From Spisula solida (lineage: Eukaryota > Mollusca > Bivalvia > Venerida > Mactridae), in contig OX365953.1 in the NCBI GenBank assembly GCA_947247005.1, positions 8,189,001 to 8,253,000 of the forward strand: a stretch of 64,000 bases of DNA, read 5' to 3'. The notes beneath the pieces were generated by a model that was not told the DNA's origin, ran no database searches, and saw only the letters and a list, made by a program, of their open reading frames with translations. Positions 47,291 to 60,400 of the stretch are shown one piece after another. Every line of letters starts with the position of its first letter. The stretch's first letter is position 1. The translations under genes and the position numbers were made by a program.

Positions 47291-47584
47291 ATAGAATAAA
47301 TAGAAAAAAATACAAACATATTTTGTCACTGTGCCTTTTTGTGAAACTTTATTAATTTTGTATGTGTCATTCTGCAAATTCGTTGTCCAGCACAAGGCTG
47401 CTTCGGATCTTTCAAAATTGCATGTACTCTGTATTTGTTGTGGATTGTCCTTGTGGTGTGTTTAAGTCATTTAGCTAAAACCATTAATACTGTTATTAAA
47501 CTGTTAGGGATTAAGGCAGCTAAAGCTATGTATTTCAGCAGTTTTACTGTTGTAATTACTAGTAGGTCATTCAGCGTAGGCACT

Positions 47585-47945
47585 CCGCTTTTTGTTTGCT
47601 GAATCTATTCCATTAAGTTTTCAACAGCTGGGACTAGAGCAGATCATTTTTCTAAGTTGGCAGTGTGTTAGGCACTTCTTTTTAGGATTTCTGACATCTA
47701 AAACGAGGAAACTGGGTCATTCAGCTTGGGCATTAAGTTTTTGGTTGCTAAAACTAATTAATTCTACTTTTTGCCAGCTTGGACATGGGCGGATCTTTAC
47801 TTGTTAAGTTGGGCATTGTGTCTTGTATGTATTTTACGTTTTCTGTGCTCGGTTGGTTCAGTTGGGTACTGTGACTTGTGTTTTTTTTAAAGTTTTTGTG
47901 CTCGTCTGGTTAAGTTAAGTGCTGCCTTCCCTGTCAGACTTAATA
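47585..47945 (+). repeat. Dispersed repeat family T, longest copy
   Basis: Ordered blocks TCAACAGCTGGGACT, TTTTAGGATTTCTGACATCT, GCTTGGACATGGGCGGATCT, GTGCTCGGTTGGTTCAGTTG and GTGCTGCCTTCCCTGTCAGA. The copy at 55190-55465 shares all blocks from the second onward. Confidence 0.6.
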
Positions 47946-47949
47946 TTAT

Positions 47950-50060
47950 CTTTTTTATTAGTGGTGTCATGGGAGATTTAATTTGCGGTCCTTGCAAGTT
48001 TAATGTACTAGGCTAGTGGTTATTTTTTCACAAGTTTAACTATACGTATGAATTTAGGAATTTTTAATAAAATAATACACTTAAAAATATTTATATTTTA
48101 TTCGAATGAGTCAGTTTTAGCGTCATGAACGTCCATATCGAAAGGCGCATTGGGAGCTGAAAGTTTCATCAGTGTCCTTATATAGGGTATCCAATCTTGA
48201 AATCTAAAACTGTAGTAAAAAATACCTGATCGACTTAACTTTGGGTCAAATCATTATAAACATTTCACACTATTTGTGATACAGAAGTTCTTTATTCCAA
48301 GATAAAATTTCAAAACAACTGAAGACAGTAATCACTATTTAATTATATAATTTCCTTTTAGAAACTGAAAAACGAATATTACCCAAACACAAGAGTAATG
48401 CATATTATTTACATGTAGTAGATATAGACTTGCCTAATTAGCATATGTTAATCTATTAAATTAAAGTGGCATAGAATGGCCATGTTGACTTGGACTCTAA
48501 CTGGTAACGTACACCGTTATAAGATCGAGTACGCCTCAGGTACTTGAGATAAAGATATCGGGACGTACGCTCCAAGTAATATGAACAAATGCACTGCATT
48601 CAGTAGGGGATTACCCATCAGGTCTTTGGAATATCAGGCAGAGGAAAAATGACCAAGGAGTTTGTTCGCTCTCACTGGGACTATAGTCTCTGGCTCCCAG
48701 ACCGAACCATATAGAAGGTATAGCGAAAACATGCTTATTCATTTATCATGTTTGCTTTAAAGTTCAGGCTTCGCGAAAACTTTAAAGCCTGTCAGTCATA
48801 CTGACTGACAGAAACAAAGATGTTGTCAGTCCGAACAAAGATCTCAATGTGTTTAGATCTTTTGTCAGAATGAAATTTTGTCAGCCCGATTGAAATGAAA
48901 ATCGATCTGTAGATAATGCACGTTTTTAATTTGTTTAATTCTCGGTCTAGCTAATTGTGGGGTAACTAATTTAAAAATGCATTATTAGATATAAACACAG
49001 TTAACAAGTGATTTTAAATAGGCCTAATTTCATATTTTACCTTTTGTTATAATAGGTTTGCATAAGCATACCAGGCAGTCCATTCATTGAAGAGAAATGC
49101 TACATTTCATTTCAATTAATCATATTACCATTAAATATCGAAAATCCATAATCTTAATCACATTTTCACGTTAAATTAACCCTGTTGCAAATCGTCAAAA
49201 CATATGTATAGCACAGAGAATTTGACATGATCCTGACCTTTATGTATGAATATATTACAAGGTTCTTGCGTTGAATATCTAAATATCCGCGAGCAAATCG
49301 TGCAATATCGGTCCTTTAGATTTGTGTTGGTATTACAACACGAGCGTCTTCGTGATACTTCTCGCTTATGAAAACATACGGCCAGGTTATAAATATAGAC
49401 ATTATATCAGCTGTTAAATTATGCTAATTAAAGGTCGAGAGTCGTGTCAAATTCTCTGGACTATATGCACGTCGAAACAATTCCGGGTTTTACAGGTTTT
49501 ATTGTATCCAATAACAACATCATGAAATTAGTTTTTGCGACCTTTATCCCGTGAATATTTTTACATTTTTGACGATTTCGGAGGGATTTTCTTATTACAT
49601 CTCGGCGAGGAATTACGAAAATGCATTCGTGTTACATTCTTTACATTAATCTACAACTACGATGTGGGATTATCACCGTCCGGTCCGGATACGTACATAT
49701 CCGATACAGACTTTATACTTAATGTACTGCAAAAGGAAGTAACCGCTTTGCAAAGGGAAGTAACCGAAGCATGCGTCGTTTGTTAGATTTAAGTTTTGTT
49801 GATATATCGCACATATGAACGATTATTCATGTGTCTCTTACAGTTTGAAACATCCTTTATGCACTGACAATGTTAAAATTGCCCTCCGGAGTGGGTAAAA
49901 AAAATGGCTGCCATTTTTGTTTCCAAATCTATAGAAAAGAGTGTTTCCCATCTAGGTCCCAAACCACCAAATTAAATTTATTCTTTAACTCAATGTAAAG
50001 TGACAAATTGCAGACTCAAAAATGTCTAACTTTTGTCCATGGGGACCTCTCATAATCCAC
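47950..50060. other. Intergenic, nothing recognised
   Basis: AT-rich with no supported gene. A short inverted repeat GCCTGTCAGTCATACTGACTG lies around 48786-48810. The open frame at 49535-49786 has no recognisable domain. Confidence 0.45.
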
Positions 50061-50064
50061 TAAT

Positions 50065-51138
50065 CATGGCCAAAAAATGAATGGGCGTTTGGTTGGAATA
50101 ATTTCAGAAAAGACTTTTTTTAGATCGATGTAAAAATATCGTGTTGGTAAATTATAATCATATGGAAGCGTCAGAAGTTGACCATCATGTTATTACGGCA
50201 TACTTGAGAGTTGGGTGTACCTTGGACTTCGAGAATCATGACCGGAATATCATGCACGATATTGAAACTAAACTCGGGCAACCGTTTAGACTGCATGATA
50301 ATGAAAAAAATGCTATTGATAACACGAATAGATGTACACCTACTCATTTATTTGTTACGAGTGCTGGTGAAGATGGTGGCAATGAATTTGAACTTGAAGA
50401 AATAGAAACAGCATCAGCCCACGAGAGGAAACAACCTGCAGGATCGCGTGTTAATGAACAGTCCGTCAATCGTAAAACCCTCCACATACATCCTGGGATT
50501 CTCAGACCATGTCATGGTTCTCATAGACACGGACATTCTTCATAAGTACATCCGACATATACCACATATATTCTACTAATGTTCCAACGCAAAATGGACG
50601 GGGATTAGCACCGATATGGAGTTACTTTAGTTTTAGTTTAAGCAATGAATGAGCGCTGATTGAGGTACATTACGACATGCATTAAATGCAAAATTGTGTT
50701 TTTGTTCAGCTAGAACTTTAAATAATGTTCTATTGATCCACTGATATGCAGTTAATTATGGCGGGTTTGTTGTGCACACACCGGGTTTAGAAGTAGGTTC
50801 AGGTTTTATGGCACACCTTTTTGTAACCTAATCTGGTTTTGATGGTTTACAATGTTCACATAAATGTATAGTTTTGCTAAATGGCATGTTTGATGACAAA
50901 TCTTTTAGTAACCAAATTAACCAAATGCCGCTTGTTCGCATTTCTATGGGTACTTTTGTTGAAAATATCCAATTTCATTTTGGGTTTTAGGTTTGGTTAC
51001 ACGTTGGACAGTAAACTAAAAGTAGTTTCGATATAAACCTCGTGGCGAACAAACGGGCAGTTTGAAGAAGCATTTAAATATCCAAGGCGACAGAAAACAG
51101 CTTTACTGTGTTCATGATATATTAGCATGCAATTTATT
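50065..51138 (+). pseudogene. Inverted, broken copy of the TLR 3' end
   Basis: Matches, in opposite orientation, the last third of the TIR domain, the C-terminal tail and the 3' flank of the TLR gene (34800-36305). Relative to the intact gene it carries an 11 nt insertion ending in a T run near 50113 that shifts the frame. A 1 nt deletion near 50476 changes the last residues and gives an early stop. It has no LRR, transmembrane or TIR start. The open stretch 50141-50545 is therefore the shadow of the receptor tail rather than a gene. The right edge of homology is near 51138. Confidence 0.85.
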
Positions 51139-51224
51139 TTAGTGAAATAGGTGAAATACACTTGCATGTTTTGTATATTGATGCTATTATTAACATATTA
51201 TTATTCCTGTCTCAACTTCTGTGA

Positions 51225-51400
51225 AACCTTGGAAAAGAAGAGGCTTGAAACTGTAGTCCGATCGCATACAGGTTTCACATGGTCCTGAGAAAAGGACCAA
51301 GCTGTTGAAATGATCTTATCTATCGCGGAAAGCAAATAATGTTTCCCAAAGCGTGGCGTATATATCATAGAAATAGACGAAGAAATAAAATACTTACGGA
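51225..51400 (+). repeat. Dispersed repeat related to 61955-62080
   Basis: GAAAAGGACCAAGCTGTTGA, CGCGGAAAGCAAATAATG and CATAGAAATAGACGA follow the same order as the hairpin region near 61960-62075. Confidence 0.4.
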
Positions 51401-51477
51401 AATTTGAAGCAAATTCACGTGGTATTGCTACACTGCTATAGTAAGACCTACATAAGTTGTATATTTCTAGAGGAATA

Positions 51478-53582
51478 GGCCTTTCCCGAAACTAGGTTAC
51501 CTCCCTTGGAAATTGTCTTCCCTTAACGCCTATGCGCATGCGCCAGATTAATATCTCAACTTCCGGGGTGTCCGTATATCGATTCAATCGTTATTCAGCC
51601 ATTACTCCTAGCATTAGCGATCTGTTAGACATAAGATAAAATTACTTTGACGATGGTTTTTTCTTTTCTTTTGTCGTCAGTTGAACGAACATGTAGGGAG
51701 TAATTACATGGCTTAAAATTCTTATTGGGATAAAGAAATTTCATTAATATTTAAATATATTTCTCAGTAAAATATTTTATTCACGAGCGCTTTCAATATT
51801 TATAAGTTGAGAAGACTATTCAATAATAATTATGAATATACAGCAATATTATTAAATATTCGTTCAAATATTATTTTCGGTAACCTTATAACATACGAAT
51901 AAATCTACAATATTTTTATGAAGATGCTCACCAATTAAATTATTTTGACAATCATCCATAACACACGTAGACATAAACTTGCACTTATCAGTGCTAAATA
52001 AATCCACCACCACGCAGACATATCATGGCATGCTTATTCACAACAGTGTTCGTGGTATTAAATACAAAAAATAATATTAAACTATGTTAGATTTAAACAA
52101 TAAGTGTTTTAATTAAAAGGCTATACGTGTAATTAGGGAAATTTGTAGCGAAAATGAATGCACTGGTGTTTGCGTTCTGAAAATATTTAATGCCTAATTC
52201 ATTTATATAGACAGTCCGGTATTCGTTTGAAGTGCCCCTATAAATACCCATATTAAAACATATTTTCAAAACCAATTAAGTGTCATAAAACCCGCAATCT
52301 GAATTAGTAATCAGTAGAAAAGACCCCCTGCTATGTAATTGGTCAACTACGTGTCTGACACATTGTATAATGCAACATATGTCACCGCGGTGGCTATATA
52401 ATTGGACCTATAGATGCATCCCTTCTGATGTAAGATCTGTATAATATCAGCGGGAGATTAATATTAGGGTTATAAAACAGCTCTTATCCCGATGACTATA
52501 ATTTAAAATGAGGGCGCAAAGATCTTATAAAAATCCAAGTATTCTTTGGACGAATATACGTCCATGCACTGCGTGCAGACACTTGTATACATGTATAGTT
52601 TCTGGTCCATTGCGTTTGTTTAAATTCCTGTTTGTTTTGAAGTATTGACAGTTGATTTTTTCGTTCAGTGAAATAAAATTAACTTTTAACATGCGCGGTT
52701 GCAGCACATTTTCTCTGGAGAAGGGAGGGGGGGGGGGGGGCATCGTAATATTTTATTCTCAAGAAAGATCGAGTCGGGCCACCATTTGCTCAGACGGATC
52801 AAACCAGTTATGTGATCTCAGTGGGATATCCTGATCAAAGTCCAAGCCCTGCACAACTCATGTATTTATATTTACATTACAACCAAATTCTAGTGGGTCT
52901 GAACAACCCTCTTGAGCCGCGCATAAATTAATACATGCATTGTGTGGCTCATTCGCGGGATTGGGGGTACTTTGCCAACACCCTATCACACTATTTTTTT
53001 ACAAATTCGCGGGTATCTTATACGAATATACCAACATCTTACAACCACATTGACAATGTACGTATATTGTACAATTTCACAAATACCATAATATAAAACT
53101 TAACATATATCAAAGTAGAAGTACGCTGGAGGGATTGACGTTAAATAATATAATTACTTCACTTTTAATAATTAAAAAAACTATGGAGCACATGAAAAAT
53201 AAAACAGTTTGCTTAATTTTACCAGATACTTTCAAAAATGGTTATCGTAATAAGCTGACAAACAATATCCTTCGTACGTTTTCTTTAATTTAAAATATTA
53301 TTTTTGTTTACCGCTGTAGATTCTATACTATAGATCTAATTAATTTCACAATATTCTAATTTAATACAGCAGTATGGGATACAAAATTAATTTTTCTAAC
53401 AGATAATGCCAAAAACATAACAAAAAAGAACCATTTTGTAAGCTTAATACTTAAAATAACTGCAATTTGTTCTATGTTACTATATACCGATCTTATCAGG
53501 ACACCCCGGAAGTGGAATTATTGAAAACAGGGGACGTTATCCAGGATTTACCAAGGGAGGTAAACTAGTTTCGGGAAAGGGC
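51478..53582. mobile_element. ~2.1 kb DNA element with long terminal inverted repeats, no transposase
   Basis: The left end reads GGCCTTTCCCGAAACTAGGT then TACCTCCCTTGG, and the right end is the complement with one or two changes. A further inverted block, ACTTCCGGGGTGTCC, lies about 80 bp in from each end. TA flanks both ends, compatible with but not proof of a TA target. The interior is very AT-rich with no frame above about 75 codons. It contains a run of 12 G at 52728-52740. Confidence 0.6.
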
Positions 53583-53829
53583 TATAGTACAATCAGAGAT
53601 TCTAGATAGCACTAGGGTCCATAGTAAAATAAAATTTAATAGTACTGCACATTTAGCAACATGTAATATTAAGAACATGTAATTATATAATTACGTATTT
53701 AATAATACAATAGTATTATGAAACAGTTTATGCAAGTATACTCCACAAAATTTGCTAAAGGCCAATTTTCCATATTGAAATATGAAACATGAAAGATAAT
53801 TCGATTGTAATTGCAAGGCATTGTGCATT

Positions 53830-53935
53830 GAATGTGTTTTATGCTCCTGTGCTCGGTTGGTTCAGTTGGGCATTGTGATTTGTGTGTGTTTAATGTTTTC
53901 TGTGCTGCCTTCCCTGTCTGAATTATTATAATATT
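53830..53935 (+). repeat. Dispersed repeat family T, short copy
   Basis: CTGTGCTCGGTTGGTTCAGT, then TGGGCATTGTGATTTGTGTG and GTGCTGCCTTCCCTGTCTGA. Confidence 0.55.
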
Positions 53936-54012
53936 TTACACACTAAAATAAATATAATAATATTGAAGTTATTTATCAATTCTGAAATTATTGGTTGTAC
54001 ATGTATAGTGAA

Positions 54013-54112
54013 TTCGGGTAGCACGCTGTTGAGGCCCACATGGAAGATCGGGAAACCGAATGTGTCAGCCTCGTTAAATAAAGACGTTACGTACTTACTT
54101 ACTTACGCAATT
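54013..54112 (+). repeat. LINE 3' end with ACTT tail
   Basis: GAAGATCGGGAAACCGAATG, then TCAGCCTCGTTAAATAAAGA, ending in ACTTACTTACTTAC. The sequence and the short tandem tail look like the 3' end of a truncated LINE of the CR1/RTE kind. Confidence 0.45.
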
Positions 54113-54432
54113 TCAGCAATACCCCAAAACCAAGGTTTTCGTGGGTACATGTATGCTTCAACAATTGCCCAAAGACAAGCTCGATTTTATGTATCTTACA
54201 ATAGTAATAATGGTGAATAAAGACTTCCGAATGCGTTTTTCTCCAAAGGAAATGAGCAGGGAGGTTGGCAGATGGGTGTGTCCATTAGACATGTAGCCAG
54301 TATTCTGATTAAACATGTCGTCAACGATGAGGGACGAATACTTGAATAATGTAGCCGGAAATAATATTGGGCATGTACATGTTCACTATTCTAAAAATAG
54401 TGATAAGAAAGATATGACAACACCAAAGCCAT

Positions 54433-57400
54433 TCAAAACTCATTTGTGAGATCACATGTGCTAAAGAAAAATTCAGTTGTCAAAGCATCCAGGACAGACA
54501 AATCTGTTTCATCATGAAGTGAGAAGACGAGAGCAGGATCTCCTGCAATGTCCTGTAACGTGTGTATGTCCGCTTGCTCTCCTAAAGCCACCACATATAT
54601 GGATCGATCTGCAGTCTTTAAATGAACAAGTTCATGGTCTAACTTATCCGTTACAATTTCATTGTTCCGTCCATTTGTTAGAACTATTATCATTTCTCGC
54701 GTATCACTCTTCCTTGTGGAGCTGGATGAACCAAACATATTTCCTCTAACATATTCGAGTGCATCATCTAGTACCTCTGCATCACATGCAGTTTTGGGGG
54801 CCGAACAATGACCATCGTTTAGCACTGTTCTTTGTATCTCAGCAAGGAATATTTCTTTCGTTGTCGAATCATTCAAGTGCCTCCGTAACGTTATATCCGC
54901 ACCGTATGTGACGAGACCAATTCTCACAACTCCATCTTTGTTTTCCATTTGCATTGTTTTGTGAGTAATATACGTTATTGCGTTCAGAGCAGACTGGAAA
55001 TCCGCCGTATTGATAGTTGAAGAAGTGTCTACTAAGAAGACAATATCAGATGTTGTATTCCATGTGCATTCTGAAAAAAATAGAAGTCAATGTGAATCAG
55101 GGAGGTTGATCCGTTGTCTTCCTTTTTTATCAACTGAGTCGTATCTACGTACGTGTAAATTGCAAGGTATACAAAGAATAAAGTCCCATGAGTGCGATAT
55201 TTGTGTTGAGCACTTCTTCGTTTTAGGATTTCTGACAGCTAAAACTAGGCATTATTATTCAGCTAGTAATAATTTTTTATACTTTTTGACAGCTTGGACT
55301 TGGGCGGATCTTTGCTTGTTTAGTTGGTCATTGTGTCTTGTATGTGTTATATGTTTCCTGTGCTCGGTTGGTTCAGTTGGGCATTGTGTTTTTTGTGCTT
55401 TTAATGTTTTCTGTGCTCGGCTGGTTAAGCTGAGTGCTGCCTTCCCTGTTTGACTTAATATAATCCTTATGTATCTCACTGGTCTTTAATTGTCTGCCAC
55501 TTCGAAAAAAAGATAATAGAAAATCGGACAAGAACAGTCGAGTACAAAAAACATAAAAAAACACCGCGTACCTCAATTAAACGGTATAAAATAAACTTGA
55601 CCACTGAAAGACCAGATTTTCAGCTGTCAAAAAGTCGAAAGTCCAAGTCCCAGGTAATCAAAGTCTTATTATCATTGACATAACGTATTTATAAAATAAT
55701 GTAGCAAGGAAAAGGAAATCTGACAACCACTCTTTCTTTGGTCTTTGTCAATTTTATGTCTAAATTACATTTAGAGGTTTAACACAAAAATGTACCATTC
55801 TTTGCCTTTTCAGACTCCTGTTCAGCGTTAATAAAAAACACTCTTACCATCGCATGTCAGTTTCACCAGTTCCTTCAAGATTGTGTACAACGCATCAAAG
55901 TTGTGTACTGAGTAAACATACTTTCTATCGCGACTGGTATCCTTAGATGCAATGCCCAGTAATTCCTTGTGAGACACTTGCATTCCAATACCTGTTAAAT
56001 AATAATTATAGTATAGTCCACCAATGATAACACTAGCCTATGTTTACAAATAAAAATGACCATTAAATGCATTTTCGATTTTATTTTTGTTCGATCTCGT
56101 GCATAATCACTTTTAAAGTACAAATGTACATACACCGATGTACATACAGCGTTTAGTCGACCAAGCAGTATTGATATTATCCATTTATGTTAACTAGTAT
56201 ACCCAAACGTAGAGCTATTTCCGGGTAGCTATAAGTATGTTATGTTTGTCAATGCCATATCTCACAACATCGTCGGATATTTTGACTGCTAAGTATTTTG
56301 ATTTACTTGTACTACATCCATCAACCGTGGGTAAATTGGTAAGTATTCCACCGTTTGGTGTGAATGGGGATGTTGTTATTGATACGATTGGCCAATAAAT
56401 CGTCTCGTCTTGTGACTGATATTTAAGCAACTTAAGTAGTAACCGAATCAGATAAAAAGAAAATTGGTAAAACAGTACATGCGAACGACAAGCGTCGAAA
56501 AGTAAACTAAAATATCAGTAAATGCAAACTAAATAAACCACGGATGATACATGGAGTTATAGACAACCGTGATTATTCGACGATGATCACACCAGACAAC
56601 CACAAGGTATACCAAGCTTATTTTTAATTTTGCATACAATGTGGAACACGTTGCATTGTAGTATGGTTAGCTTATTGGTACATATATGCATGTTTACATA
56701 CATCGCTACTAGTATTTTCATACGTTCATAATCAAGCCAACAGTCCGGATTAAGCACTTACCTATTGCTAAAACCTTGTTCACAATTGCTCTCAGTTCAT
56801 TAGCCTTTTGCAGTGTTTTCTGTTTGTCATTTGACATTCCATCCGTCATAACGTAAACATAACGTTTTGCTGTTTTTCCATAGGGTCTCTTATCCGGGGC
56901 TTGATTAAATACATCCGCGGCTGCTTCAAGTCCTTTGTCAGTAAATGTTGCTCCAGGTCGATATTCTATGTTACTTACTGCGTCCTTCAATGTTACATTG
57001 TCAGTGTATTCACCTAGTTGTATTTCTATTTTTGCTTTAAATGAGAAGGTAACAACTCCAACTTGTAAATTCTTCTCTCCAATTACGATATGGTCAATGA
57101 ATTGATTAATGAATTCTAATTGTTTGTTGAACTGTGCTTCTGTCTGACTTACAGATGAATCTAAGACGAATACAATGTCGGCTACAGACGGTTGACAAAT
57201 ACCTGCAAGACATTAATATCACAATACATGTATGAAATTAACACAAAACGTAACATCTTTTATGACATCATAACCCATGACGTTGTTTATTGGTTTCTTA
57301 ATTGACATTTCTGATTAAGACTTAATAAAGTCGAAACGTCGAATAAAGACTGGAGTTTGTTTTGTACTAACCAATTTATCAGAAATTAATAGATATTTGT

Positions 57401-60400
57401 CCTTTATTGCGGAATGTCGCTAAAATGAATGGTTGGTTGCCACATAGTGCTACTCTCAGAAGTACATATATGGTAGTAAAAGGTGTACAACAATAAACTG
57501 ATGTTTGCTTGGAAATACAACAATATAATCGAGGGATATGTTGAAACGTTTACCAATGTGTTCTTTGTTTGACGATACAAACTAAATTGTTACCCTATTT
57601 CGAGTCCGGATTAACAAAATGGTGACCAGTACAAAGTGATATACCGTAATATATCTCATTTAAGACTTACTTTGAGTAATTTGGGATATACGGAATATTA
57701 TTCCATATTACTCACGATAATCCGAATACAAAACATGTCCAAAATTGTCTCGACTGCTGTCGAGGAATTTACAGGACCGAAATGGAACATATATTTTGCG
57801 CTGTTTGTTTGTTATAAATGCTGACCTGTTTCACAAAATTCACCATAGTAACCAGGCGGACATTCACAAGTAAATGCGTTTACTCTATCTTTGCATATCC
57901 CGCCATTTTCGCACGGTGGGCTGGCACATTCGTCTATGTCTGAAAAAGACTGTTTTCACTATAAACTATCGCTAGTATGTTGATGGTAATCTGGTTGAAT
58001 CTGATAATACAAATTCGTCGAAAGTCTTAAAAAGTTTAACAACAACAGTAATAAACCCTAAACAAACGGTTTAGTGAACTCACCAGCGTGCTAGAGGTTT
58101 GGGTACTGTTTTATCAAAGCACTTACAATAATCGTAATTGTACGTTCAAATTCAAATTCTCTATAAAGCTACGAGACAATTATAAGTGGTGGTTTAAAAG
58201 CGTTGTTCAATAGCAATTATTATTCAGTCAGACCGAATGTCCTCCTGCAAACAAGATATCTCTCCAAAGTGTCGGTTTTAAAGAATAGTTAAAAATTTAA
58301 ATGGAACGTTAGTTTTCGATTTCCTGAAGTGCTTTGATAAAACAGTACCCAGCAGTAAACTCGACAATGGATTGGATATGCATGGATATGTACATCTTGA
58401 TAATGGAAGAAAGTCTTTCAAGAAGAAAATGGCGAAAATGAAATGAGAGAGAAAAACTGAAGTGCAGACTTGAGCTAAGGAAAACTTATATTGGTAGAAT
58501 CTGGTAAAGGCCTTTTGTGCCTGATAGCCAGAAAAAGATTACGTAAAATAAAGTCATGTCGTACACTTCAACGAGAGATTTGACACAAGTTACAAGGTTT
58601 GTACATCAACTGATGTGATTACATTATACCTCCGTTCTTCGACTAAATACCCTTAGTTTAATCAAAAATGTATTTCAATTCAAGAGTGTGAGATACCAAC
58701 GATATTTCGAACCTTAATTCGGAATGTTTGACTAATTAACATTACCTTTGTGTTTCCATTCAAAAGACCACATTGTTTTGGGACGTTTGTATTAAAATCA
58801 TTTGAGCATTTTGTTCACTTATAAATTTATTTATTCAAGTACCAAGTGTTAAAATATTGGCGGTAATAACGTGTTTATATGTGCATAATTATTGTTCTTC
58901 AAGTTTGTATATATGTTTACCATATCTGTAAATGATGTAGATTGTACAAATAAACTCAAAACAGAAAAAGGTTTTTTTATTTTTCAAGAATATTTATATT
59001 TACCTGTTTGACATACATTTCCGGTATACCCTGGTACACAATCGCAACTATATGCGTTGATAAGATCGACACAGGTGCCGCCATTTTGACACGGATGTAC
59101 GACACACTCGTCAATTTCTGAAACGGATAACAACATATAAATGTTGAATCAAACTTTTGTTTATTATGAATATGTACAAGTGTTTAAACATAGGATAAAG
59201 CTCGGTCACGAGTTCGGATGCGAAATAATAAACAAGTGATCGTGCGTTATTATAGATAAAACACAGGTACATATTCATTATTTCGATTATAACATAGCCA
59301 ACATTCAGCATTTGACAACGCACCAAGAAATAATAACCGCTGCATTGTCATCTTCCTCGGAACGCTATAAAGTTATTATCTCGAAGTAGAATTTACGGAA
59401 CCAACGGAACCCTAAATAACTTTTTTCATTTATGCATACATTAGAATACCAACCCGAGAATAGTTATACATGTATCACCCGAGGCGAAGCCGATTGAGAT
59501 ATGACTTTTTAAGGGATGGTATATTTTACTTTCACCCAATCAGCCAAGTGTAATCTATTTTATCATAGCGAACAAAATTACAAGCATTTTACAAAATAAA
59601 ATATCAGCAAATGTAAGAAGCACTTAGACTTCCGTTATGATAGTTTTACATGTACACTCTCAGTCCGCATAAGCCTCTGTTAATGACTTGATGGTTGAAA
59701 TTGACAAGATTTACTAAAAATAGCACAACTATATAAATAGCATACAGATACTCTCTAGCAGGGTGCTTTCCGAACTCAAATAGAACAAATTTCTATAAAT
59801 AGCTGAGGTCGAATTTGCTATGTAGTCAAACAAAATATCACAAAGTGATCGAAGAAATTTTCATCCGCAGGTCTTTAGGGAAAATACATTGCGAGGTCAC
59901 GTGAGGTATAATAAATGTAATTATTATATTGCAACGGACATTACGATAATGCACGATAATGCACAATCATTATGGTACTTTTTGAATCAATAAGTGCATA
60001 TACACAATGGAAATACTTTTAATGAGTGCATGTCATGTCATGAAGTAATACACTTACCTTCCTCGCACAGTACTCCAGTAAAACCAGGAGTGCATGAGCA
60101 TAAGAAATAATTCAGCATGTTGACACACGTTCCATTAACACAAGGATTACTTTCGCATTCATTAATATCTGCAATATATAATATACTAATATTCACACAG
60201 GTACATATCTATGTTGAACAAGATGATTATTGGTTCCAGAAGAATCATGAAGATATACGTAAATACGAGGGTTGTCCCAGTAAATCGTAGACTTTGTTGA
60301 TAATATTTTTATTTGACGTCAAATCATCATTATATTTGACTTTTACCTTTATAAATTATATTTTTATAAAAATCATGCATGAAAATTAAACGTATATGTA

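Noticed and set aside
49535..49786. 83-codon frame with a coiled-coil-like end
   Set aside because: No domain, no splice context, and unremarkable length for AT-rich DNA of this size.
50141..50545. A separate small gene of 134 codons
   Set aside because: It begins at GTG inside a broken copy of the TLR tail; a frameshift lies just upstream and another near its end.
51435..53589. GCTATAGTA at both sides taken as a 9 bp target duplication of the 2.1 kb element
   Set aside because: The left copy lies over 30 bp outside the terminal inverted repeat while the right one abuts it, so it cannot be the duplication of the same insertion; probably chance.
54477..54749. 90-codon plus-strand frame
   Set aside because: It lies antisense to the VWA-2 exon, whose protein is clearly recognisable on the minus strand.
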